Part shown: positions 10,818 through 21,287 of the stretch, piece by piece
How positions within the stretch are numbered: the stretch's first letter is position 1
How the letters are laid out: each line of letters begins with the position of its first letter
Source: JAEUMW01 sp963734295
GTDB taxonomy: Bacteria > Pseudomonadota > Gammaproteobacteria > Burkholderiales > JAEUMW01
DNA length: 64,000 bases
NCBI GenBank assembly: GCA_963734295.1
Contig: CAVTGS010000026.1
Span: 19,380-83,379 of the forward strand
Direction: 5' to 3'
The notes under the pieces: model-generated
Database searches by the model: none
What the model saw: the letters and a program-made list of their open reading frames with translations, nothing else
Told to the model about the DNA's origin: nothing
Translations under genes and position numbers: made by a program

Positions 10818-11529
10818 TTACCGCTCTTTCCTGATGGCAAGGAAACAGTGGCTGAACAGCCCCGCCGCATACTCGTCCAATACCCAGTCCTCGGAATCGG
10901 GCCACAGGTCGGACAGCTCCTGCGCCCGGAAACCCGCGTGCACGCTCGACACCGCATCCCGACGGGTCACGGGTCCGGCCCCCAGCAAGCCGACCAAGTG
11001 GCTTCCCGCCAGCGGCAGGGCGGCGCGCCTGGGCTCGCAGCAAAGGAACACGCGAGTGCGCGCCGCGACTTCCCGCCAGCAGATGCGCCAGTTCGACTGA
11101 TGAAAAATGATGCATGAACAGATTGGCGAAGACGATATCCCAGCGCGTGTCGTCGGGTTTAGCCAGCCAGTCGAACACATCCATCGCCACGACGCGGGGG
11201 GTCCAGCCGACTTGGCGCAGACCGTCCAGCGTCTGCGGCGCGACCAGGTTCAGGCGGTCCAGCAGGGTGACGCTAACGTCCGGCCAGCGTGCCGCCCGCC
11301 GCTGCGCCAGGCGCAGGATCAGCGAGCCGTCGCCGGCGCCGAGTTCGAGCAGGGAGCGAGGGCGGAATTCCGCCGTCCCGCGGTCCAACGCGCGCCGCAC
11401 GATCGACAGCGTCGCCATGGCCCGGTGGATGCGCCTCAGATCGTTCCTGGAACGTCGAGCGCGCGGGTCCTCGGCCGCGAGGCCGTCGAGCAGTTCCGGC
11501 TCTGTGCGCCGAGGCAGGCTCAGGTCCAT
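10818..11529 (-). CDS. Class I SAM-dependent methyltransferase, one frameshift
   Basis: About 236 residues after correcting one extra base near 11,065. The SAM-binding motif I is SLLELGAGDGSLILRLA (about residues 45-60), followed by an acidic partner in VTLLDRLN. The motif IV region is WDIVFANLFMHHFS, where HH replaces the aromatic residue common in other groups. The C-terminal half is LVGLLGAGPVTRRDAVSSVH. It lies 22 bp after the type III PKS stop and abuts the FAD oxidoreductase start, so it belongs to the same transcript. It most likely O- or C-methylates the polyketide. SrsB, which methylates alkylresorcinol-type products in Streptomyces, is a functional parallel and not a close sequence match that I can show. 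Confidence 0.8.
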
Positions 11530-11551
11530 GGTCGTGTACGGGCCCCTCGAA

Positions 11552-12611
11552 TCACGCCACCTCGAGCAATGCACCATGGCAACTGAATCCGGCGCCGAAC
11601 GACGACATCCACCACCATCCGGGCTCGGCGTTGTCCGTCGAGTGCGGCCTGCAGCACGAAGTAGACAAACGCACTGCTCATGTTGCCGTACACGCGCAGC
11701 ATGTCTGCGCTGTAACGCAGGTCTCCAGCCGTGAGTTTCAGCACATTCTGCAGCGCGATCAGCACGTCGCGCCCGCCTGCATGCATGATCCAGGCACTGA
11801 TATCGCCGGCCCCCAGGCCGACAGTGCCGAGCACCGTGCGCAGCACTTGCTCTGCGTGGTCCGCAGCCAGTTGGGGAACCGGACGGGTCAGGATGTTGCG
11901 GAGCATGCCCTGCCTGGTTTCGAACAAGAGCGCGTTACGTTCGGCGGGATTGACCAGTGAGGCGAACGATTTCCATTCTATACACCGGCGCTGCGGATTC
12001 GGATGCCTGGACAGCACCGCCGCTCCTGCTCCGTCACCAAACAGGCAGGCACTGATCAACACGCCGGGGTCATTGTCCAGATACATCGCGGCGCTGCTGA
12101 CTTCGACACAGATGGACAACACGTGGCGGCATGATCCGGCTGCCAGCAAGGCATCCGCCAGCCGCCAATTCGGCAACGCTGCCGCACAACCCTGTCCAAC
12201 CAGATCAAAAGCCAGGACGTCGGCCCGCAGACCCAGGCGCTCGACGACGTAGCTGGTCAAGCCCGGACAAAGGTACCCGGTGCAGGTACTGATGACCAGA
12301 CCGTCGATTTCGTGGGCGGCAAGACCGGCTTCCTGCAGCGCCGACTTGCCGGCCGCCGCGCCGAGCGCCGGGGCATTGGCCAGGAACCGGGCGTGCAGCG
12401 TATCCGGATCGATATCGAAGACTTCGCTCAGCGACGCGACCGCCAGGGTTCTGGATGCGATGCCGTTGTCTTTCGTCAGGACCGTTTCGGCAATCATGTG
12501 CGCGCGTCGGTCGAGCTTCAGAAACCAATCCGAGGTTTTGAAGGCTTCCCAGCATTCGGCTTTGCTGTAGCTTCGCGGCGGATTAGCCGTGCCCAGACCG
12601 TTGACGAACAT
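11552..12611 (-). CDS. Type III polyketide synthase, one frameshift near the 3' end
   Basis: Chalcone-synthase-fold condensing enzyme of about 352 residues. The Cys-His-Asn triad is complete: FDLVGQGCAAALPN, AWIMHAGGRDVL and VYGNMSSA. One extra base near 11,640 shifts the frame; removing it restores the family ending GWWWMSSFGAGFSCHG and the stop at 11552. The ATG at 12611 follows AAGGGAG at good spacing. These enzymes condense a CoA or ACP starter with malonyl-CoA units and cyclise the chain to resorcinols, pyrones or phloroglucinols. First gene of a five-gene operon with a methyltransferase, FAD oxidoreductase, ACP and KAS. The product is unknown; the dedicated ACP and KAS favour a lipid-like starter. 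Confidence 0.88.
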
Positions 12612-12693
12612 CCACACTCCCTTTCGAGTTTGGGGTAGGCGCCCATCCCGGCGGCCACCGGTACGCCTCATTGTCGTAGATTGCAGGCGTTAA

Positions 12694-12921
12694 GGAAATC
12701 TCGTGGCCGTGCGTGATTTCATCGGCGTGGTGGTGGCGCTCGTGGTACTGGGCGAGCAGCCGAACGACTGGTTCTGGATTGCGGGTGCGCTCATGGCGGC
12801 GGGGGTATGGCTGCACGTAGCCGAGCGACACGAGCACGACCACGTCCATGAGCCGCGGGAACGCGACCACATGCACGTGCACGACGAGCATCACCGGCAC
12901 GAACACTCCGACACCGCGTAG
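12694..12921 (+). pseudogene. EamA/DMT-family transporter, C-terminal remnant
   Basis: The frame from 12694 carries the last membrane segment of a drug/metabolite transporter (VVALVVLGEQPNDWFWIAGA, then ALMAAGVWLHVAERHE) and a His-rich tail (HEHDHVHEPRERDHMHVHDE). That tail is typical of a betaproteobacterial EamA subgroup, as far as I recall. The eight or nine preceding membrane helices are missing: a TAA lies in frame at 12691, and the type III PKS begins on the other strand only 82 bp away. It is a 5'-truncated remnant that marks the right edge of the polyketide operon. Histidines may have bound metal in the intact protein. Confidence 0.7.
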
Positions 12922-12977
12922 CAATGCGTAGCCAACGAGGCGTGCGGCGGTTGCGGACTTTCAACGGTGCAACCGCG

Positions 12978-14484
<1,507 letters not shown>

Positions 14485-14498
14485 GGGTGCGGCTCGCG

Positions 14499-15603
14499 TC
14501 AGACGCCCTGCTTCAAGCTCGCCGTGATGAAATCGTCCAGATCGCCGTCCAGCACGGCCTGCGTGTTGCCGACCTCGTGGTTCGTGCGCAGGTCCTTGAT
14601 GCGGGACTGGTCGAGCACGTAGCTGCGGATCTGGTGGCCCCACCCGATGTCGGTCTTGCTGTCTTCCATCTTCTGCTTTTCGACTTCGCGCTTGCGCAGC
14701 TCCGCCTCGTAGAGCTTCGCCCTGAGCATCGACATCGCTTCGGCGCGGTTGCGGTGCTGCGAGCGGTCGTTCTGGCACTGGACCACGATGTTGGTGGGCA
14801 GGTGCGTGATGCGGATCGCAGAGTCGGTCTTGTTGATGTGCTGGCCGCCGGCCCCGCTCGCGCGAAACGTGTCGACGCGCAGATCGGCCGGGTTGATCTC
14901 GATCTCGATCGTGTCGTCGACCTCGGGATAGACGAACACGCTCGCGAAGGAAGTGTGCCGGCGGGCGTTCGAGTCGAATGGCGATTTGCGCACGAGCCGG
15001 TGAATGCCGCTCTCCGTGCGCAGCGTGCCGTAGGCATACTCGCCGCTCACCTTGATGCTCGCGCTCTTGATGCCGGCGACTTCGCCGGGCGACTCTTCGA
15101 GCAGCTCCACGTCGAAACCCTTGCGCTCGCAGAACTTGAGGTACATGCGCTCGAGCATCGCCGCCCAGTCCTGCGCCTCGGTACCGCCGGAGCCGGCCTG
15201 GATGTCGACGAAGCAGTTGTTCGGATCCATCGGGTTCGAGAACATGCGACGGAACTCGAGGCCCGATACCACCTCCTCGATCGCTTCGACGTCGCTTGCG
15301 AGCGTCTGCAGGCCCGCCTCGTCCCCCTCCGCGCGGGCCAGGTCGAAGAGCTCCCGCGTGTCGGCGAGATCGCGGTCGAGCTGCTCGAGGGCGAGCACGA
15401 TGGACTCCAGCGACTTCCGCTCGCGCCCGAGCTCCTGGGCGCGCTTGGCGTCGTTCCAGACGTCGGGGTCCTCGGTGTGCGCGACGACTTCCTTCAGGCG
15501 CGCCTGCTTGCCGTCGAAGTCAAAGGTACCTCCTGAGCTCCGCGGCTCGGTCGGTGAGGTCCGACAGTCGGTGATCGATTGCGTTGAGGGCTTCGGCTTC
15601 CAT
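14499..15603 (-). CDS. prfB: Peptide chain release factor 2, expressed by programmed +1 frameshift
   Basis: Release factor for UGA and UAA stop codons, 367 residues after the programmed shift. The short zero frame MEAEALNAIDHRLSDLTDRA ... RRYL ends at an in-frame TGA; the +1 frame continues as FDFDGKQARLKEVVAHTED. The stop-recognition motif SPF (RKSPFDSNARRHT) and the peptidyl-hydrolysis motif GGQ (SGAGGQHINKTDSA) are both present. The shift here is the known autoregulatory recoding and not damage. Gene order prfB then lysS on the same strand with 14 bp between them suggests one transcript, with recJ and the rpfE homologue upstream. Confidence 0.95.
15520..15534 (-). promoter_or_regulatory. 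prfB programmed frameshift (recoding) site
   Basis: On the coding strand it reads AGGAGG TAC CTT TGA C. The internal Shine-Dalgarno AGGAGG (15529-15534) sits just before the slippery CTT (15523-15525) and the in-frame stop TGA (15520-15522). When release factor 2 is scarce, ribosomes pause at TGA and slip +1, which gives feedback control. All known elements are intact. Confidence 0.95.
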
Positions 15604-15709
15604 GTCACATCCTCGTCGAGGGACGCGGACCCGCGCGGACCCGCGAAAGGCGCGAAGTATAGCGCAGCAGCGGGCCAGAGGGTTTCCATACCCTCGTCGA
15701 CGAGAAAGC

Positions 15710-17419
15710 TCAGGTCCACGCCGGATCCGTGAGCGGTGTCCAGTGGTCGAGCCGGAGCTCGAGCGCGCGCGAGCCGTTGAACTCGTTCACCCAGAGGCGG
15801 TACACCGCGCGAATCTCGTCCGGCAGGGGCTCGGTCCGACCGAAGAGAATGCTCTGGAAGGTGCGGCGGCCGCGGGCGAGGCGCAGCTTCAGGTGCCGGT
15901 CGCCGACGATGCGCTGATCGACGACGGCGAAAGCATCGGCGAAGGCCGGGGCGGGAAAGCCCTGGCCCCAGGTTTCGTGCTCCAGCGTGTCGGCGAGATC
16001 GAGCGTGGCGTCCTCGGGCGCGAGGCTGCCGTCGGTCTCGATGATCTGCTCGAGGTCGGCCGGCGTGAGCAGTCCCCGCACCGTCTCCTCGAACGCCGCC
16101 GCGAAGTCCTGGAGCCGCGTTGCCGGGATCGACAGTCCGGCCGCCGCCGCGTGTCCGCCGAAGCGCAGGATCAACCCCGGATGCCGCTTCGCCACGAGAT
16201 CGAGCGCATCGCGCAGGTGCAGCCCCCGAATCGAGCGGCCCGAACCCTTGAGCTCGCCCGTGCTGCCCGGCGCGAACGTGATCGCCGGTCGATGCAGGCG
16301 ATCCTTCAGTCGTGACGCGAGAATGCCGATCACGCCCTGATGCCAGCCGGGATCGAAGAGGGCGAGGCTGAAGCTGTCCGTGTGCTCTGCCTGCTCCAGT
16401 GCCGCGAGCGCGCTCTCCTGCATGTCGGCTTCGATCTCGCGGCGCTGGCGGTTCAAGCCGTCGAGCTGACGCGCGATCTCGGCAGCACGGGATTCGTCGT
16501 CGCTGGTGAGGCCGTCGATGCCGACGGACATGTCCTGCAGTCGCCCGGCCGCGTTGAGCCGCGGTCCCGCCACGAAGCCGAGATCGTAGGTGCTGGCGCG
16601 CAGCCCATCGCGGCCTGCCGTGCGCAGCAGCGCCGTCACCAGCGCACAAGCTCTCCCGGCGCGGATGCGTCGCAGTCCCTGCTGGACGAGGAGGCGGTTG
16701 TTGCGGTCGAGCCGTACCACGTCGGCAACCGTGCCGAGCGCGACGAGATCGAGGAGGTGGGCGAGATTCGGCTCCGGTCGGGAAGCGAAGGCACCGCGGC
16801 GGCGCAGCTCGGCACGCAGTGCGAGCATCACGTAGAACATGACCCCCACGCCGGCGATGGACTTGCTCGGGAAATCGCAGCCGGCCTGGTTCGGGTTCAC
16901 GATGCAAAGGGCATCGGGCAGCACGCTGCCGGGGAGATGATGATCCGTCACCAGGACGTCGATGCCGAGCCGCTTCGCCTCCGCTACCCCTTCGACCGAC
17001 GCGATGCCGTTGTCGACAGTGATGATGAAGTCCGGCTTGCGTTCGGCCGCGATCCGGACAATCTCCGGCGTGAGGCCGTAGCCGTAATCGAACCGATTCG
17101 GCACCAGGTAATCGACGCACGCGCCGAAGGCACGCAGCGCACGCACGCCCACCGCGCAGCCGGTGGCGCCGTCCGCGTCGTAGTCGGCGACGATGAGCAG
17201 ACGCCGGCCATCGCGGATCGCATCGGCGAGGATCGCCGCCATGGCGCCGGCGTTGCGAAGCGGGCCGACCGGCAGCAACGCGTCGATGCGATGGTCCACC
17301 TCGCAGGCATCGGTGATGCCGCGCGCCGCGTAAAGCCGTGCCAGCAGCGCCGGCACACCTTGGCCAAGCAGGGTCTGCTCACGGTCGGGCGGCACGGGCC
17401 GGGTCACGATGCGCGGCAT
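15710..17419 (-). CDS. recJ: Single-stranded-DNA-specific 5'-3' exonuclease RecJ
   Basis: Intact 569-residue DHH-family nuclease used in RecFOR recombination, mismatch repair and base-excision repair. Motifs seen: LLIVADYDADGATGCAVG (motif I), FIITVDNGI (II), LVTDHHLPG (III, the DHH), and the DHHA1 glycine motif FGGHAAAAGLS. The C-terminal OB-like region carries FQSILFGRTEPLPDEI. The length matches the family. It starts at an ATG 24 bp after the stop of the rpfE homologue and precedes prfB on the same strand. The block is continuous and undamaged, unlike lysS nearby. Confidence 0.95.
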   Translation of the reverse strand: MPRIVTRPVPPDREQTLLGQGVPALLARLYAARGITDACEVDHRIDALLPVGPLRNAGAMAAILADAIRDGRRLLIVADYDADGATGCAVGVRALRAFGACVDYLVPNRFDYGYGLTPEIVRIAAERKPDFIITVDNGIASVEGVAEAKRLGIDVLVTDHHLPGSVLPDALCIVNPNQAGCDFPSKSIAGVGVMFYVMLALRAELRRRGAFASRPEPNLAHLLDLVALGTVADVVRLDRNNRLLVQQGLRRIRAGRACALVTALLRTAGRDGLRASTYDLGFVAGPRLNAAGRLQDMSVGIDGLTSDDESRAAEIARQLDGLNRQRREIEADMQESALAALEQAEHTDSFSLALFDPGWHQGVIGILASRLKDRLHRPAITFAPGSTGELKGSGRSIRGLHLRDALDLVAKRHPGLILRFGGHAAAAGLSIPATRLQDFAAAFEETVRGLLTPADLEQIIETDGSLAPEDATLDLADTLEHETWGQGFPAPAFADAFAVVDQRIVGDRHLKLRLARGRRTFQSILFGRTEPLPDEIRAVYRLWVNEFNGSRALELRLDHWTPLTDPAWT

Positions 17420-17443
17420 GCTGCCATCTGCTGCGGAGTGCGT

Positions 17444-18490
17444 TCAGGCCCCGGCGTAGCGGGAGAGTGCCGGCGCGCTGCGCCAGAAACGCCAGAGACT
17501 CGCGCGCGTGATGTCGAAGGCGATCCCCTTGCCGGCCGCGAAGGTCAGAATGCGGGTGCGTGCGACCTTGCCGCTCTTGAGATCCTCCAGCAGCGGCGCG
17601 AACACGCTCTCCTCCAGTTCCGCGAGCGCGGCCGCGAGCCCCGCGTCGTCGCCATAGGCGCGCGCGAGGTCCAGGCTCGCGTCGTACCAGAGCACGTCGC
17701 CGTGCGCTCGCTCGGCGAGCAAACTGCGGATGCCGCGGTCGGGCGCCCCGACCGCGCAGCCGGCCGCACGCGCGAGTCCGCAAGCCACGGGATCGTCCGC
17801 GATCACGACGGCATAAGGGTGCTCGAGCCGCGTGGGGGCCGGACCTGCGCCCCAGAGCCACACGCTGTTGATCGCGAGCCCGCCGCGTGCTTCGCGCTCC
17901 TCGTTGAGCGGCACGTCGTGCAGCAGCATCTGGATTTCGTTGCCGAGACGGTGCCACGCGAGCGCGTCGGGCCCGCGCGGGAGGAGCGGGTCGATGTGGC
18001 GTCCGATCGCCTCGGCGAGCGGCGTGGTGACGATCGCGGGCGCGGCGGGCACGCGCAGGTACCAGCGCGCGGGCCGCAGCGGATAGAAGACGAGGCCGTC
18101 GGAGGAGAAGTGCCGATTGAGCGCATCGGTGAACACCTCCGCGTCGCCCTGCGAGATCTCGAAGACGCGATGCCCACCGAGGATGAGCTGATCGCGATGC
18201 ACGCTAAGGTGCACGGGATCGGCGCGCAGCCAGCAGGCGTCGCCAGGCTCTCCGCCGTCGCCCAGGAGCGAGAGCGCACCGGCGGGGAGATCGGCGCTCG
18301 TGTCGACACCGAACCGGCGCATGAGCCACCGGTCGGCACCCGTCTCGTCCGGCGTCGAACGGTCGCCGCGGGCGAGGAGCAGCTCCAGGGCGGGCAGGCG
18401 CGGCGGCGAAGGAGCCGGTGCGTCCTCCCGCCGGGTCGCAAAGAGTCCGGGCAGCAGGAGGTCGACGGTGGGCAGGGGGGCGATCGCCAT
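17444..18490 (-). CDS. rpfE: RpfE-like regulatory protein (COG4255)
   Basis: Intact 348-residue cytoplasmic protein with no signal peptide or membrane segment. It resembles the uncharacterised COG4255 proteins, which include RpfE of Xanthomonas, where the gene lies beside recJ, prfB and lysS in the cluster that regulates pathogenicity factors. Conserved blocks include SVHRDQLILGG, RHFSSDGLVFYPLRPARWYL, WHRLGNEIQMLLHDVPLNEE and NSVWLWGAGP. Some databases label the family phosphoglycerate-mutase-like, but I see no catalytic signature that would prove this. The assignment rests on family resemblance plus synteny. Molecular role unknown. Confidence 0.7.
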   Translation of the reverse strand: MAIAPLPTVDLLLPGLFATRREDAPAPSPPRLPALELLLARGDRSTPDETGADRWLMRRFGVDTSADLPAGALSLLGDGGEPGDACWLRADPVHLSVHRDQLILGGHRVFEISQGDAEVFTDALNRHFSSDGLVFYPLRPARWYLRVPAAPAIVTTPLAEAIGRHIDPLLPRGPDALAWHRLGNEIQMLLHDVPLNEEREARGGLAINSVWLWGAGPAPTRLEHPYAVVIADDPVACGLARAAGCAVGAPDRGIRSLLAERAHGDVLWYDASLDLARAYGDDAGLAAALAELEESVFAPLLEDLKSGKVARTRILTFAAGKGIAFDITRASLWRFWRSAPALSRYAGA

Positions 18491-18543
18491 GATTCGATTT
18501 CTACTCTAGCATGCTGGTTGCGATACGCTGACCGACTGCGAAG

Positions 18544-18963
18544 ATGCAACAGAAGCAAGACGAGCTTTCCATTTCCACCGCGGGCCGCGGATTGTGGGAC
18601 TTCACCGAGCACGCGCGCCGCTGGGTTGCGGCGAGCGGCATCCAGCACGGCTTGCTGACGCTTTTCATCCGCCACACGTCCGCCAGTCTGCTGGTGCAGG
18701 AGAATTACGATCCGGAGGTGCAGCACGACCTCGAGCGGTTCTTCGCGAAGCTCGTGCGCGACGGCGACGCGATGTTCGAGCACACCATCGAAGGCCCCGA
18801 CGACATGCCCGCGCACGTGCGCGCGGCGCTCACCCAGACCAGCCTTTCGATCCCGGTCGCAAACGGCGCGCTCGCCCTCGGCACCTGGCAGGGTCTTTAC
18901 GTCTACGAGCATCGCACCGCGGGCCATCATCGCCGCGTGCTGCTGCATCTGATCGGCGAGTGA
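18544..18963 (+). CDS. YjbQ/UPF0047 family protein
   Basis: 139-residue protein of the UPF0047 (YjbQ) family, which is full length at about 140 residues. Conserved blocks: IRHTSASLLVQENYDPEV, EHTIEGPDDMPAHVRAALT and LGTWQGLYVYEHR. The family forms trimers with a histidine-lined pocket. E. coli YjbQ has been reported to have weak thiamine-phosphate synthase activity, and the physiological role is unsettled. It is divergent from the rpfE-recJ block (53 bp between starts), so the two operons may share a promoter region. LolC follows 84 bp downstream. Confidence 0.9.
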   Translation: MQQKQDELSISTAGRGLWDFTEHARRWVAASGIQHGLLTLFIRHTSASLLVQENYDPEVQHDLERFFAKLVRDGDAMFEHTIEGPDDMPAHVRAALTQTSLSIPVANGALALGTWQGLYVYEHRTAGHHRRVLLHLIGE

Positions 18964-19047
18964 CGTCCGGTCGGCAACAGCGCCGTCGGCTGGCTGCCCG
19001 CGCCACCCTGTGGCACACTTCGGCCTTTTCCGACGGGGCTTCCCCGC

Positions 19048-20292
19048 TTGCAACCCTACGAGCTTTACATCGGCCTGCGCTACACGCGGGCGAAACGCCG
19101 CAACCAGTTCATCTCCTTCATCACGCTCACCTCGATGCTCGGCATCGCGCTCGGCGTTGCGGCGCTGATCGTCGTGCTGTCGGTGATGAACGGATTCCAG
19201 AAGGAGCTGCGGGCGCGCATTCTCGGCGTCGCCTCGCATATCCAGATCACGGGCGCGGGCGACAAGCTCGCGAGCTGGCAGCAGGTGGCGGACGAAGCGG
19301 GCAAGCACCCGAGCGTGCAGTCAGCGGCCCCGTATGTGCTCGGGCAGGGCATGCTCTCGACCGATCGCGGCGTGCAGGGTGCGCTCATCCGCGGAGTGTT
19401 GCCGAGCCTCGAGAATCAAGTGGCGGACATCGGCCAGCACATGAAGACGGGCAGTCTCGACGATCTCCAGGCCGGCGAGTTCCGCATCGTCCTCGGCTCG
19501 GAGCTCGCGCATACGCTCGGCGCCTATCCCGGCGACAAGGTGGTGCTGATCGCGCCCCAGGGACAGGTCACGCCGGCTGGCATCCTGCCGCGTCTCAAGC
19601 AGTTCACGGTCGCCGGCATCTTCGAGGTCGGCATGTTCGAGTACGATTCGGGGCTCGCGCTGATTCACCTCGCCGACGCACAGAAGCTCTACCGTCTCGA
19701 CGATCGGGTCTCCGGGGTGCGCCTCAAGCTGGACGATCTCTTCGCCGCGCCGCGCGTCGCGCGCGAGCTCGCGACGACGCTCACGCAGGACGCCTTCGTC
19801 GGCGACTGGACGCGCAGCCACGCGAATTTCTTCCGGGCGGTGCAGATCGAGAAGAACGTGATGTTCATCATTCTGCTGCTGATCGTCGCGGTCGCCGCGT
19901 TCAATCTGGTTTCCACGCTCGTGATGGCGGTCACCGACAAGGAGCCCGACATCGCCATTCTGCGTACGCTCGGCGCGTCGCCCGGGTCGATCATGAAGAT
20001 ATTCATCGTGCAGGGCTCGATCATCGGTGTCGTCGGTACGCTGCTCGGCGTGGCCGGCGGCGTGCTGCTCGCCTTGAACATCGACGTCGTGGTGCCCGCG
20101 ATCGAAGGGCTCTTCAACGTGCAGTTTCTCGCGAAGGACGTTTACTACATCAGTGACCTGCCGTCCGAGTTACGGTGGGCGGACGTGCTCACCATCGCGG
20201 TCGTCTCTCTCGTGATGAGCCTCGTCGCGACGCTCTATCCGAGCTGGCGCGCATCGAAGATCAATCCGGCCGAGGCCCTGCGCTATGAGTGA
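19048..20292 (+). CDS. lolC: Lipoprotein-releasing ABC transporter permease LolC
   Basis: 414-residue inner-membrane permease that releases outer-membrane lipoproteins to LolA. The TTG start is chosen because it gives the family N-terminus QPYELYIGLRYTRAKRRNQF. There is an N-terminal membrane helix (about 25-48), a large periplasmic domain, and three C-terminal helices (about 268-295, 318-345 and 375-400). The ending TLYPSWRASKINPAEALRYE is typical. It overlaps lolD by 8 bp. Single-permease Lol systems (LolF) exist in some proteobacteria; no lolE follows lolD here, so this protein may act as a homodimer. Confidence 0.93.
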   Translation: MQPYELYIGLRYTRAKRRNQFISFITLTSMLGIALGVAALIVVLSVMNGFQKELRARILGVASHIQITGAGDKLASWQQVADEAGKHPSVQSAAPYVLGQGMLSTDRGVQGALIRGVLPSLENQVADIGQHMKTGSLDDLQAGEFRIVLGSELAHTLGAYPGDKVVLIAPQGQVTPAGILPRLKQFTVAGIFEVGMFEYDSGLALIHLADAQKLYRLDDRVSGVRLKLDDLFAAPRVARELATTLTQDAFVGDWTRSHANFFRAVQIEKNVMFIILLLIVAVAAFNLVSTLVMAVTDKEPDIAILRTLGASPGSIMKIFIVQGSIIGVVGTLLGVAGGVLLALNIDVVVPAIEGLFNVQFLAKDVYYISDLPSELRWADVLTIAVVSLVMSLVATLYPSWRASKINPAEALRYE

Positions 20293-21040
20293 TGCGGCAG
20301 CGCCGGATCGGATGCGGTCGACCGCGGTGCCCGTTCTTTCCTGCAGCGGGCTCGCGAAGACCTACATGCAGGGCAAGGTGCCGGTCCCGGTGCTCGGAGG
20401 GATCGACCTCACCGTGAACGCCGGCGAGCACGTGGCAATCGTCGGCGCCTCGGGCTCCGGCAAGAGCACGCTCCTGCATCTCCTCGGCGGGCTCGATGCG
20501 CCGACGGCGGGGGCGGTCGAGGTGATGGGCCGGGACCTCGAGTCGATGAGCAGCAAGGAGCGGGGCGAATCCCGCAATGCGCATCTCGGCTTCGTTTACC
20601 AGTTTCACCATCTGCTGCCCGAGTTCTCGGCGGTCGACAACGTCGCGATGCCACTCTTCATCCGCCGGATGCCCGAGCGGACCGCCCGGGCGCGTGCAAC
20701 GGAGGTGTTGAATCAGGTCGGGCTCGGGCATCGACTCACGCACACGCCCGGCGAGCTCTCCGGAGGCGAGCGTCAACGCGCGGCGCTCGCGCGGGCGTTG
20801 GTCACGAAACCCGCCTGCGTGCTCGCCGACGAGCCGACCGGCAATCTCGATCGCAAGAACGCTCAGGCGGTGTTCGATCTCATGCTCGAACTCAACCGCC
20901 AGCTCGGGACCAGCATCGTTATCGTGACGCACGACGAGCAACTCGCCGCCCGCGCAGATCGTGTGCTGCGGCTCGAGGACGGCACGCTCGTTCCCACCAG
21001 GCAGCCCATCTCGACCACCGGCGTCGTTGTCGGCGGGTAG
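20285..21040 (+). CDS. lolD: Lipoprotein-releasing ABC transporter ATPase LolD
   Basis: 251-residue ATPase that powers lipoprotein extraction by LolC. Walker A is VGASGSGKSTLLHLLGG, the signature is GELSGGERQRAALARAL, Walker B is CVLADEPTGNLD, and the H-loop is VIVTHDEQLAAR. A short N-terminal extension precedes the usual start LSCSGLAKTYMQG. The C-terminal 15 or so residues (PTRQPISTTGVVVGG) exceed the usual family length. Translationally coupled to lolC. Confidence 0.95.
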   Translation: MSDAAAPDRMRSTAVPVLSCSGLAKTYMQGKVPVPVLGGIDLTVNAGEHVAIVGASGSGKSTLLHLLGGLDAPTAGAVEVMGRDLESMSSKERGESRNAHLGFVYQFHHLLPEFSAVDNVAMPLFIRRMPERTARARATEVLNQVGLGHRLTHTPGELSGGERQRAALARALVTKPACVLADEPTGNLDRKNAQAVFDLMLELNRQLGTSIVIVTHDEQLAARADRVLRLEDGTLVPTRQPISTTGVVVGG

Positions 21041-21103
21041 CGGGACGGAGCACTGCACGCTCATCGCGTTGCGGGCGTGGCCCGATTGCACTCTGGCCCG
21101 CAT

Positions 21104-21122
21104 GTTGCTGCAAAGCAGCAAC
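21104..21122 (+). other. Short perfect hairpin downstream of lolD
   Basis: GTTGCTGC, loop AAA, GCAGCAAC: an 8-bp stem 63 bp after the lolD stop. There is no T-run after it, so it is not a classical terminator. It may slow transcript decay or mean nothing. Confidence 0.3.
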
Positions 21123-21287
21123 AAGGCGACGCAATCCTGAATAATCAAGGGTTTCCAGCCAGGTACTGCGTCAAAAGAGAGCAGACCGTGCACCACAGGA
21201 GGGCGCAGCAGCGCCGAGACGAAACATGCGAGCATGCGTGGTTCGCCCGGTGCCTTGTGCAACGCAGCTCCCGTGTGCGAGGTGATC

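Noticed and set aside
12583..12924. A 113-residue minus-strand frame with valine-rich start
   Set aside because: It is the reverse of the His-rich EamA remnant and the PKS upstream region; no independent support.
15520..15522. prfB counted as a broken gene
   Set aside because: The TGA belongs to the conserved programmed frameshift.
14499..17120. An 873-residue open frame spanning prfB and recJ
   Set aside because: Its last part is the +1 frame of prfB; the remainder is a shadow of recJ in another frame.
16340..18658. A 772-residue plus-strand frame opposite recJ and the rpfE homologue
   Set aside because: It is antisense to two intact, motif-bearing genes; such frames are common in high-GC DNA.
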